Positions 52,219-59,863 of a stretch of 64,000 nt of DNA are shown piece by piece. The translations under genes were made by a program, and so were the position numbers. Numbering within the stretch: position 1 is the stretch's first letter; the number at the start of each line of letters is the position of its first letter. The stretch comes from Cryobacterium sp. PH31-O1 (lineage in GTDB: Bacteria > Actinomycetota > Actinomycetes > Actinomycetales > Microbacteriaceae): positions 1 to 64,000 of the forward strand of contig NZ_JASITB010000002.1 of the NCBI RefSeq assembly GCF_030063455.1. Direction: 5' to 3'. Below the pieces are notes generated by a model. It was not told where the DNA came from and searched no databases. It saw nothing but the letters and a program-made list of their open reading frames with translations.

Positions 52219-53829
52219 ATGACGAGAACGTCATCAGGAGCCCACCCAAGCACACATCCAGCATTCGAAAGGCCCTCCATGTCCAGTGTCCTCCCGCACC
52301 GTGCCCTGTCGAAAGCAAAACGAATGCCTCCCGCGACGTCGGCAAGCTACCCTAGGGCGTGGCACACTTTCCTAGTCGCGTTTTTTGCCTTACTAGCACT
52401 AAGCGGCTGCTGGGCTGCGGCATCCCCGCTAATGAGTGTCCCGGATGAGCCTTCGCACGCTATCAAAGCCGCCGCGGTCGTTCGCGGCGAACTCACGGGC
52501 ACAGTCACAGCCGAAAGCCCCTTCCCGGAAGTCATCGTTCCAAAATGGGTTGCCCTTAGTCACGAGTTAACCTGCTTCGCATTTCAGGCCGATGTGGCAC
52601 CGAGTTGCGCAGCAATAAATCTGGTTGATGTCACCCAAGAGACGTCTGTTTCAACGAGCGCTGCATATTACAATCCCGTTTATTACGCGATCACCGGACT
52701 TCCATCTCTCTTTCTAGACGGCAAGGTTGGTTTCTACGCCATGCGGTTGGTTAGCGCGGCGTTGAGCTGCCTCTTGCTCGCAAGCATGTTTCAAGCTCTT
52801 GCCCTCATGACCAGCCGCCGGTGGACCGCTATCGCTGCTGCCGTCGCGGTCACCCCCATGGTCCTTTACCTAAATGCCGCCGTGAACCCAAATTCACTCG
52901 AAATCGCGGCCACCGGCGCCGTATTCGCGAACCTGGCTCTCCTGCTGGAACAGAGCGGGCGCGCTCGCCAATCGGTTACCACCACAGTCTGGTTCACTGC
53001 CGCGGCAGCACTCCTAGCCAACGCGCGCGGGCTGTCGCTCGTTTTCTTGCTCGCAGCCGTCGTCCTGGCGGTGATGTCCTATCGTTTCAGTCGATTCCTC
53101 GCGGTACTTCGACATCCCATTACCTGGATCGGTGCAACTATCATCGCTGTTTCGACCGCATTTGCCCTTTGGTGGATCGCAACGGTCGACGCGCTTTCTA
53201 CGACGCCCTTCGGCGGCGCAGGATCAACCTTTAGGCAGGGTTTCGAGGTCACAATGGACAAGACCTTCGAATACACAACCGGGCTTATCGGCTATTTTGG
53301 GTGGCTAGACGCGCCAGCGCCAGGCGTTGTGCTTTGGGTTTGGGCCACGCTCATCGGCTCGCTTTTGCTAGGGGTCCTCGCGCTGGGTCGTGGCAGGGCG
53401 CTGAGTGCCGCAATTCTCGCGGCCTTGGCGCTGCTGTTGCTGCCCCCCCTCTTCCAAGCGCTCATCGTCACGGAAAGCGGATACATCTGGCAAGGGCGAT
53501 ACAACTTGGCGCTGTATATCCTTCTCATGCTCACTGCAGGGAGAGCGCTCGACCGCACCCTCGGAAGACAGTGGATTCCGACCATGAATCGTGTACTGGT
53601 TGTGGGACTATCCGTAGCTATATTCGGTCATCTCGCAGCGTTCCTATGGCCTCTCCGCAGGTACGTTACAGGTATTCGTGCCGACCAATTTTGGATCGAC
53701 ATGGTGAGAAACCCACAATGGCAGCCTCCGTTTGGTTGGATTGCGTGGGTGGCTCTTTACGCTGTGATCCTTTGTGGCACAGCGTTGATCATCTACCCAG
53801 GATGGCCCGTCGCGAAGAAAAGGCTTTGA
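52219..53829 (+). CDS. DUF2142 multi-TM membrane protein, copy 2
   Basis: A 536-residue paralogue of the protein at 48892-50532, with the same SPLMSVPDEPSHAIKAAAVVRGE loop, AYYNPVYYAITGLPSLFLDGKVGFYAMR and AAVNPNSLEIAATGA. About twelve membrane segments. Its ATG at 52219 directly follows the TGA of the GtrA-like gene. The two DUF2142 copies face outward on either side of the GT2-DUF2304-GtrA unit. The 3' end lies 56 bp from the IS30 inverted repeat. Confidence 0.85.
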   Translation: MTRTSSGAHPSTHPAFERPSMSSVLPHRALSKAKRMPPATSASYPRAWHTFLVAFFALLALSGCWAAASPLMSVPDEPSHAIKAAAVVRGELTGTVTAESPFPEVIVPKWVALSHELTCFAFQADVAPSCAAINLVDVTQETSVSTSAAYYNPVYYAITGLPSLFLDGKVGFYAMRLVSAALSCLLLASMFQALALMTSRRWTAIAAAVAVTPMVLYLNAAVNPNSLEIAATGAVFANLALLLEQSGRARQSVTTTVWFTAAAALLANARGLSLVFLLAAVVLAVMSYRFSRFLAVLRHPITWIGATIIAVSTAFALWWIATVDALSTTPFGGAGSTFRQGFEVTMDKTFEYTTGLIGYFGWLDAPAPGVVLWVWATLIGSLLLGVLALGRGRALSAAILAALALLLLPPLFQALIVTESGYIWQGRYNLALYILLMLTAGRALDRTLGRQWIPTMNRVLVVGLSVAIFGHLAAFLWPLRRYVTGIRADQFWIDMVRNPQWQPPFGWIAWVALYAVILCGTALIIYPGWPVAKKRL

Positions 53830-53885
53830 ACGCTGTCTCGGCAACAAGGGTAGCGACCTGGCTCAAGGCCCAATAATTAGGGTGA

Positions 53886-53935
53886 CTGTCGGCGGACATG
53901 AGAAGCTGGGCGTTATCTAGCCATCGTCGCAACAC
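53886..53935. repeat. IS30-family left inverted repeat
   Basis: Complementary to 59477-59526 with about ten mismatches in 50 bp; the strictly conserved core is AGCCATCGTCGCA. Confidence 0.85.
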
Positions 53936-53939
53936 TTGA

Positions 53940-54399
53940 TCAAATGTGGGCTAGTTCTTTGAGCCTATCGAAGTGCGTTTGGGATGGCTCCCAATTGCGC
54001 GATTCGCGGGGTCGGGCGTTGATCTTGGCGGCGACTTCAGCCAGGCGTTCGGGGCTGTGGAGGTTGAGGTTGGTGCCCTTGGGGAAGTACTGCCGAACGA
54101 GTCCGTTGGTGTTCTCGTTGGAGCCTCGTTGCCATGGTGAGTGTGGGTCGCAGAAGTAGACGGGGATCGTCGTGTTTTCTTTGAATTGGTGGTATTCGGA
54201 CATCTCCGATCCTTGGTCCCAAGTCAATGTTTTCCGGAGGTGGGCTGGCAGGGCGGACATCGCTGCTCCGACCCGTTTACGGACCGTGACGGCATCGTGT
54301 TTGTCTCCGAGGTGCACGAGTATAAGGAAACCGGTGGTGCGTTCCACGAGTGTGGCGATCGCCGATCGGTTGAACGCTCCGCAGACGAGGTCGCCTTCC
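53940..54399 (-). pseudogene. IS30 transposase, C-terminal (catalytic) piece
   Basis: Encodes the DDE core: GDL (first Asp), TWDQGSEMSEY (second Asp) and RGSNENTNGLVRQYFPKGTNL (Glu). All three residues are intact, so the transposase was complete before insertion. The stop is at 53940. The upstream half of an apparent longer frame here belongs to IS110 sequence. Confidence 0.9.
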
Positions 54400-54439
54400 T
54401 TACGTTGTTGTGGTGGGTGATTTCGGGACTGTCGTAGTG

Positions 54440-54600
54440 TGTCGATCACCCTCGGGTGGCGGGTATGGCTGAGATCGCCTTGCCGCATAAACGGCTCACT
54501 GGGAATGGCCGCCCGCTGCCCGCAGATGACTAGACCGCTGATTGAGAATTGCGACATTGATCGCTAGGTAAGGACGTGCCGGCGTGGTTATCGACAGGGA
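54440..54600 (+). ncRNA. Putative bridge RNA of IS110 element 1
   Basis: In the left non-coding end, segment TCGCCTT (54475-54481) equals the left half of the IS30 target up to TT, and CACTGGGAA (54497-54505) matches the reverse complement of the right half at 8 of 9 positions. Further on, ATTGAGA (54541-54547) equals the element's own right end, and GTAAGGA (54568-54574) is the reverse complement of its own left end. Order (left target, right target, left donor, right donor) is that described for IS110-family bridge RNAs. RNA limits are approximate and no transcript is shown. Confidence 0.75.
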
Positions 54601-54633
54601 AACTGCTATCAACGAGACGGAAGGAACCTTCAG

Positions 54634-55839
54634 ATGCCAGCAGTATGGGCGGGAATTGATGCAGGAAAGCGGGCGCATCACTGCGTCGTGATCGACCAGA
54701 CCGGGAAGACACTTCTCTCCCAACGGATAGATAACGACGAGACCGTGCTGCTCGAAATCATCGCCACGGTCACCGAGATCGCCGATGGGCACGAGGTCGT
54801 ATGGGCGACGGATTTGAACTCAGGCGGCGCAGCTCTCCTCATTTCCCTGCTGGCCGATCACGGCCAGCAGCTGCTCTATATCCCGGGCAGAATCATTCAC
54901 CATGCGGCTGCGACCTACCGCGGTGAGGGCAAGACAGACGCGAAAGATGCCCGAATCATCGCCGATCAGGCACGGATGCGCACCGACCTCCAACCCGTTC
55001 GCGAGGGTGATCAGATCAGCGTTGACCTCAAACTCCTGACCGCTCGACGCCTGGACATCATCCACGACCGGGTGCGCGCAATCAATCGGCTCCGCGCGAC
55101 CATGCTGGAGTACTTCCCCGCGCTGGAGCGCGCGTTCGACTACTCCAAAAGCAAAGCCGCTCTCACGCTCTTATCGACCTACCAGAGGCCCGGAGCGCTT
55201 CGCCGGATGGGAGTGACGCGTCTGGCGGCATGGTTGAAAGCCCGCGGCTGGCGCAACAGCGCCACCGTCGCCCAGAAAGCAATCGACGCCGCGCGTGAGC
55301 AAGAAACGACGTTGCGCACCGAGATTGTCGCCGCCACCCTTGTGTCGCGCCTGACCGCCGTGATCACCGCGATCGACGCGGAGCTGGGGGAACTCGACGC
55401 GACCATCACCGCCCGGTTCAACGAGCACGAGAACGCCGAGATCCTGGAAAGCGTGCCCGGCTTCGGCCCCATACTCGCCGCAACCTTCCTCGCAAACATC
55501 GGTGGAGACCTCCGTAATTTTGAGAACGCCGATCGACTTGCCAGCGTGGCAGGCGTCGCACCAGCCCCCAGAGACTCCGGTCGCATCAGCGGCAACCACC
55601 ACCGGCCCCGCCGATTCAACCGGCGGCTGTTACGCACTTGCTATCTCGCAGCACTATCAAGCTTGAAGAACAGCCCCGCCTCCAGGGCTTACTACGACCG
55701 AAAGCGCCGCGAAGGGAAAAACCACAAACAGGCGCTGCTCGCTCTCGCCCGGCGACGCATCAACGTCCTCTGGGCAATGCTGCGCGACCACACCCTCTAC
55801 CAGGAACCAGCCGACATCCCGATGCTCAAAATCGCTTGA
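54634..55839 (+). CDS. IS110-family transposase (recombinase) of element 1
   Basis: A 401-residue recombinase with the N-terminal RuvC-like DEDD domain (WAGIDAGKRAHHCVVID, EVVWATDL, GKTDAKDARIIADQ) and the C-terminal Tnp domain (ESVPGFGPILAATFLANIGG, VAPAPRDSGRISGNHHRPRRFNRRL, where the Ser in RDSG is a candidate nucleophile). The length is normal and the frame is intact, so it may be active. GGAAGGAACC precedes the ATG. In this family the enzyme recombines DNA guided by an RNA from the element end. Confidence 0.93.
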   Translation: MPAVWAGIDAGKRAHHCVVIDQTGKTLLSQRIDNDETVLLEIIATVTEIADGHEVVWATDLNSGGAALLISLLADHGQQLLYIPGRIIHHAAATYRGEGKTDAKDARIIADQARMRTDLQPVREGDQISVDLKLLTARRLDIIHDRVRAINRLRATMLEYFPALERAFDYSKSKAALTLLSTYQRPGALRRMGVTRLAAWLKARGWRNSATVAQKAIDAAREQETTLRTEIVAATLVSRLTAVITAIDAELGELDATITARFNEHENAEILESVPGFGPILAATFLANIGGDLRNFENADRLASVAGVAPAPRDSGRISGNHHRPRRFNRRLLRTCYLAALSSLKNSPASRAYYDRKRREGKNHKQALLALARRRINVLWAMLRDHTLYQEPADIPMLKIA

Positions 55840-55869
55840 CAAAGACTGTGAGTCTTGGGGTGGCTGGTC

Positions 55870-56143
55870 CGGGACTGGCTGGCAGAGTTGGTGTTGGTCG
55901 CTCCGCCGTGGTCGTGACTCATGACAAAACTGGCCCCTCGCGGGTGCCTTGCCTATGAACTGTCCGGCCGTGGTGGGTGACCGACGCCGGCCCGGCCCAC
56001 CTCAGTGGCTTAATAAGAAGCATGCCCGATCCGTGCGGATCGTGGCTCATCACAGTTCTGCCCCGAAGTGATTCCTCTCCGGATCGGCGCCGGTCGTCAG
56101 CGACTGGATCATCGCCCATCTCAAAGAAAGGAACCCGGACACT
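55870..56143 (+). ncRNA. Candidate bridge RNA region of IS110 element 2
   Basis: Long structured non-coding stretch before the transposase, with hairpins such as CGATCCG-TG-CGGATCG at 56027-56042 and GGTGGG/CCCACC around 55972-56001. Tentative donor matches: AGAAGC near 56015-56020 with the element's right end, and CCCGAAG near 56065-56071 with the reverse complement of its left end (one mismatch). Target guides could not be assigned, so this call is weaker than for element 1. Confidence 0.45.
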
Positions 56144-57223
56144 ATGGACACCATAGTTGCGCACACTCATCCGTTCGTTATCGGCGTGGACACGCACGCC
56201 AGAACCCACACCTACGCTGTCCTCACGGCGGCAGGTCAGCACCTCGGAACCGAAACGTTCCCCAATACCGGCGCTGGTCGATCCCGCGCAATCAACTGGG
56301 CCGGGCGTCGCTCTGGCGGCGTCACCGATGCGCTCTGGGTGATCGAGGGAGCCGGGAGCTACGGCGCCCAGCTGGCCCGCAACGTAGCAGACACCGGCTA
56401 CCGTGTTGTTGAGGCCGCACGCATGGGCCGGACGGGCCGGCGCGGCATTGGGAAGTCCGACCCCCTCGACGCACGTCGGATCGCCGCCGCTGTGCTGGCC
56501 CTACCGGTCAATCAACTCCGCACCCCGCGGCAGGATGAGGGCGTGAGGGCAGCAGCGCAAATCCTCCTGACTGCCCGCGATGGACTCGCCGCTGAGCGCA
56601 CCCGCGCGGTGAACGCACTCACCGCATTACTTCGGATTATCGACCTCGGCATCGACGCCCGACGTCCCCTCGGAGCACGCAAGATCGCCGAGGTCGCGCG
56701 CTGGCGCACACGAGAAGAAGCCCTCGCCGCGACCACCGCGCGCACAGAAGCAATACGTCTAGCCAAACGCATCCTCGAGCCCGACGCGGAGCTCGGCCAA
56801 AACATGACGCGTATTAGTGACCTCGTCGCAGCGAGCCCTGCAGCCGAGCTGCTGGAAAAAACTGGTATCGGTCCCGTCACCGCAGCCAGAACACTCGTCG
56901 CGTGGTCCCACCCGGGCCGGGTCAAAAGCGAAGCCGCTTTCGCCGCGATCGCCGGCGTGAATCCAATTCCCGCATCATCAGGCAACACCACACGGCATCG
57001 ACTAAACCGTGGCGGAGACCGCCAACTCAACCGTGCCTTGAATATCATCGCGATGGTCCGAATGGTCCACGACCCGGGAACACACAACTACGTCGAACGC
57101 CGACGCGCTGAGGGAAAGACCGACCGAGAGATCCGCCGCATCCTCAAACGCTACCTGGCCAGAAGCATCTACCGGCACCTCAACACCGCGTCAGCCACAA
57201 AATTGGGGGTTGACGAGATATAG
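56144..57223 (+). CDS. IS110-family transposase (recombinase) of element 2
   Basis: A 359-residue recombinase of another IS110 subgroup. RuvC-like domain: PFVIGVDTHARTHTYAVL, LWVIEGAGSYGAQLAR and GKSDPLDARRIAAAVL; Tnp domain: EKTGIGPVTAARTLVAW and GVNPIPASSGNTTRHRLNRGGDRQLNRAL. Frame intact. AAAGGAA lies about 10 bp before the ATG. Only distantly related to the enzyme of element 1, so the two came separately. Confidence 0.92.
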   Translation: MDTIVAHTHPFVIGVDTHARTHTYAVLTAAGQHLGTETFPNTGAGRSRAINWAGRRSGGVTDALWVIEGAGSYGAQLARNVADTGYRVVEAARMGRTGRRGIGKSDPLDARRIAAAVLALPVNQLRTPRQDEGVRAAAQILLTARDGLAAERTRAVNALTALLRIIDLGIDARRPLGARKIAEVARWRTREEALAATTARTEAIRLAKRILEPDAELGQNMTRISDLVAASPAAELLEKTGIGPVTAARTLVAWSHPGRVKSEAAFAAIAGVNPIPASSGNTTRHRLNRGGDRQLNRALNIIAMVRMVHDPGTHNYVERRRAEGKTDREIRRILKRYLARSIYRHLNTASATKLGVDEI

Positions 57224-57241
57224 AAGCTTCATTGAGATTCC

Positions 57242-57477
57242 CAATGCCCAGGAACGACCCGGTCGTCGACCTCGGCGGGCCGCTCGTCTAGGAGCGGGCC
57301 GGAAAATCTCGAGCGCCTTGCGGTGCTGCTGCGTCGCGGTAGTCGTCCGCGCCGGCCCGTGCGCAGGTGACGGGTCATCTCCCGGGTCAGACCGTGGTTC
57401 TGCGGCGAATACAGGGCCTGGTAGATACTCTCATGCACGACGTTCATCGCGGGCTGGCCGGGGTAGTCGACGCTCTG
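57242..57477 (-). pseudogene. IS30 transposase, middle piece
   Basis: Encodes VHESIYQALYSPQNHGL, a LTREMTRHLRTGRRGR segment and RPAEVDDRVVPGHWE. It is bounded on one side by the IS481-like element (target duplication CGCTC at 57473-57477) and on the other by the IS110 right end. The final GHWE joins EGDL of the third piece when the IS110 elements are removed. Confidence 0.9.
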
Positions 57478-58919
57478 TTAACGCCGGGCCAAAATAGGGC
57501 CAATAGTGCCGTTTGAAAACAGGACCACTATCTGTGTTTTCTACTGTAAGGCCCGGGGACTTCCCTGACACTTCGTGGTCAGGACATGCCTGACAGTTTA
57601 TACTTCGGGTGTTTCAACTGGGGGCTGCGGGACCTTCCGGGGTCGGCCGCGTTTGTTGCCGTTGCCGTGGTAGGTGCCGACGGGGCCGAGGTCGACGATC
57701 TCACGGAGTAGTCGTCCGTCTTGGACGAGGTGCACGGTGACGAAGTTTTTCGCTTCGGTGACGCGGACTTTCTGACCCGACAGCGGCATCCCGACGTTGA
57801 TCCGCCGCCTGCGGTATTTGATCGAACCGCTGGCGGAGACAATCAGGACGCGTGGTCCGGTGTTTCCTCCGCGGCGCACGTCGCTGGGGGTCATCTTCCG
57901 CGATGCGTCGTAGACGACTGCGGGCGTCTGTTGGTTGAGGGCGCGGTGTGGTCGTTCGTGGTTGTAGTACCAGCGGAATCGGTCGCACAGTGCTTGCAAT
58001 TCCTCGATCGTGGCGGCGGGGCCGTTGTCGGCATAGAACTCTTTGAAGGTGCGGTGGTAGCGCTCGAGCTTCCCGCAGGTCTGCGGGTGTCGGGGTCGGG
58101 AGGTGGATGTTCAGCGCGGCCAGGCGCTCCTGGAAGAATACGGGCTTCTGGCCTTTGCGGGATTTGAATTGCAGCCCGTTGTCACTAATCAGCTGCCGTG
58201 GCACGCCGTGCTCGGTGATCGCGGTGTCCATCGCCTTCCACGCTGCATGCACCGTGAAGCGCCGGACGGCGGTTGCGCCGATCGCATAGCGGGCATGGTC
58301 GTCGAGCAGGTCGACGATCCACGCTTTCGAGCCGTCGGCCAAAGCAACCATAGTGCCATCGATCTGCCACAGATCGTTCGGGGCATGACGTTCGAACCGC
58401 TTCCATTCCTTCGGCGCACGGTGTTCCTGAGCCACGACGAGACCGTGCCGTTGCAACACCCGGTGGATCGTGGACACGACCGGCGGGCGGGCCAGACCGG
58501 CCTGCACCAGTTTCGTGTGCAGGGTCCGCGCGCCCCACCGCGGATTATCGACACGCAGTTTGACGATCAACGATTCGATCTCGGACGCCGTTCTCGACGG
58601 CGAGGTTGTCGGCCGCGTCGACCGCGGTTGCAGTGCAGGGACTCCCTCGGACCAGAGTCGCCGTCGGTATTCGTAAAACGACTGCCGGGATATGCCATAC
58701 CGGCGACAAGCCGCAGCGACGCTGATGCCGTCGCGTTGCGGGGTCAACAGGATTTCAAGCCAACGCTCGTTCACACTCATCACTCTCATTCAAAAAGAGT
58801 GTCAGGGATGTCCCGCGTACAACCTGTCAGCGATGTGTCCGGGCCCTACACCCTCCATAGTGGCGGGTGGCCCTGTTTTCAATCGGCGATACTGGCCCTA
58901 TTTTCGGTCGGCGTTAACA
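57478..58919 (-). mobile_element. IS481-like element inserted in the IS30 transposase gene
   Basis: 1442 bp with inverted ends of about 50 bp starting TGTTAACGCCG (57478 inward and 58919 inward), both containing AAAATAGGGCCA and TTGAAAACAGG. CGCTC is duplicated on the flanks (57473-57477 and 58920-58924). Subterminal GGACAT-CCTGACA-like repeats lie inside both ends and may bind the transposase. Confidence 0.92.
57598..58789 (-). pseudogene. IS481-like transposase with a frameshift
   Basis: An integrase-core enzyme: N-terminal helix-turn-helix (ISVAAACRRYGISRQSFYEYRRRL), then DLWQIDGTMVALADG, WIVDLLDDHARY and LISDNGLQFKSR (DDE Asp residues). The frame changes in a run of four C on the coding strand (58092-58095); deleting one C gives the expected RHPQTCGKLERYHRTFKEFY text, which continues in the second frame to LCDRFRWYYNHERPHRAL and the stop at 57598. 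The break suggests an inactive copy, unless the run is a sequencing error. Confidence 0.85.
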
Positions 58920-58924
58920 CGCTC

Positions 58925-59457
58925 AGCTGGTAGCTGATCTGGCGCGGGCTCCACTGTTCTTTCAGCAGCTTCTGGACCGCATCGCGCAAGGTAGTGCTTG
59001 CAGCGATCTTGCTCTGTCGAGGACGTTTCCGGGAAGCGTCGGCGACCACCTGGGCAGCTCGGGGAGCGTAACGCTTGGAGCGCAGGGTCAGATTGCGCCG
59101 CACCTCTCGGCTGATGGTGGAGGGGCTTCGCCCGAGTGCTGCGGCGATCATTCGCAGCGACGACCCGGCGTGAAGGGCGTCGGCGATCCGGACACGCTCG
59201 TCAGCGGAGAGATACCGCGGCGAGATGACGGTGGCAGCGATTCGGGAGATTGGGGCGTAAGTGGTCTCGCGGCCGTGCGCCTTTTTCACGGTCCGGCCGT
59301 GCCTCCATCGCATCCCCGTTCGGCGGTTGATCTTCAACATTCGGCACGCCTCAGCGTTGCTGATTCCTTGCTGCATCAACCGAGCATATTCAGCGCGGGT
59401 CTCGGTCATCGGCAGCGCGCCGGTGCCCTTTTTGCGGGTTCTTGAATTGTCTGACAT
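58925..59457 (-). pseudogene. IS30 transposase, N-terminal piece
   Basis: Starts MSDNSRTRKKGTG and contains the helix-turn-helix regions typical of IS30: ISNAEACRMLKINRRTG and LGRSPSTISREVRRN, then KEQWSPRQISYQL. It is cut after this by the IS481-like element. With the insertion removed the text continues SVDYPGQPAMNVVHESIYQ, as expected. Confidence 0.9.
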
Positions 59458-59476
59458 CGCTACTCCTGAAACTCCG

Positions 59477-59526
59477 GTGATGCGACGATGGCTGGAATAC
59501 GCCCCGTTCCTCATGGCCCTTGACAG
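59477..59526. repeat. IS30-family right inverted repeat
   Basis: Partner of 53886-53935. It lies 41 bp upstream of the start of a lipoprotein gene, so the element may influence that gene's expression. Confidence 0.85.
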
Positions 59527-59567
59527 GGTGGCAAAGCATTATTCAAGATCGTATTGGGGGACAGAAC

Positions 59568-59863
59568 ATGTCTAAGAGCGTTTTCAGGGCCAGACGTTTG
59601 CCGGTCACTGCCGCTGCAATTGCTGCATTCGGCATGCTGCTGCCAGGGTGTGCAGGTCAGAGTGTTAACGCCGGACCGTCAGATCCCGCCCTTTCCGTCG
59701 GTCCGATTCCGAGCTCGATCGCACCGACATCGACGCCTGGTGCTCGCCATCGACCAGCGACTCCGGGGTCGCAACGACATGCATTAATGTGCTCAACACC
59801 CAACCATGTCCGACTTCGATGCCGGTGGTTACGGCCTTCAGACTCGCGACGGCCGAGAACTAG
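59568..59863 (+). pseudogene. Lipoprotein gene with a probable frameshift
   Basis: GGGGGA precedes the ATG. The start encodes MSKSVFRARRLPVTAAAIAAFGMLLPGCAG, a signal peptide with lipobox LPGC. In a different frame downstream, the text IDAWCSPSTSDSGVATTCINVLNTQPCPTSM, with paired Cys typical of secreted proteins, runs to a TAG at 59861-59863. The frames overlap between about 59664 and 59790, so one frameshift would join them into about 98 residues. The final TAG interlocks with the stop of the convergent gene (CTAG at 59860-59863). Confidence 0.55.

Larger units (their letters stand above)
55857..57229 (+). mobile_element. IS110-family element 2, nested in the right end of element 1
   Basis: Delimited by CTT on both sides (55854-55856 and 57227-57229); joining the flanks restores an uninterrupted right end of element 1 (GTGAGT-CTT-CATTGAGA). 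It contains about 287 bp of non-coding left end, an intact transposase gene and only a few bases after its stop codon. Boundaries are good to about 3 bp if the shared CTT is the core. Confidence 0.75.
54400..57241 (+). mobile_element. IS110-family element 1 (interrupted near its right end by element 2)
   Basis: TTCC is present at both borders (54396-54399 and 57238-57241), and the IS30 target reads GTCGCC-TTCC-CAATG when closed, so the element sits on a short shared core without a long target duplication, as IS110 elements do. It has a 234-bp left non-coding end, the transposase gene and a short right end that ends CATTGAGA. The right end is split by element 2 at a CTT (55854-55856 and 57227-57229). 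Confidence 0.85.
53886..59526 (-). mobile_element. IS30-family element, disrupted by three nested insertions
   Basis: Left inverted repeat 53886-53935 and right inverted repeat 59477-59526 are 50 bp long each and about 80% complementary, sharing CTGTC at the outer ends, CATGAG, and AGCCATCGTCGCA near the inner ends. Between them the transposase is found in three separated pieces, all on the minus strand, in collinear order. Removal of the elements at 57478-58919 (with one 5-bp duplication) and 54400-57241 reconstitutes one open frame of about 410 codons. A target duplication of the IS30 element itself could not be fixed. Confidence 0.9.

Noticed and set aside
54396-54557. Apparent N-terminal half of the IS30 C-terminal frame
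   Set aside because: The sequence beyond 54400 belongs to the IS110 left end; the true IS30 continuation is at 57242-57477.
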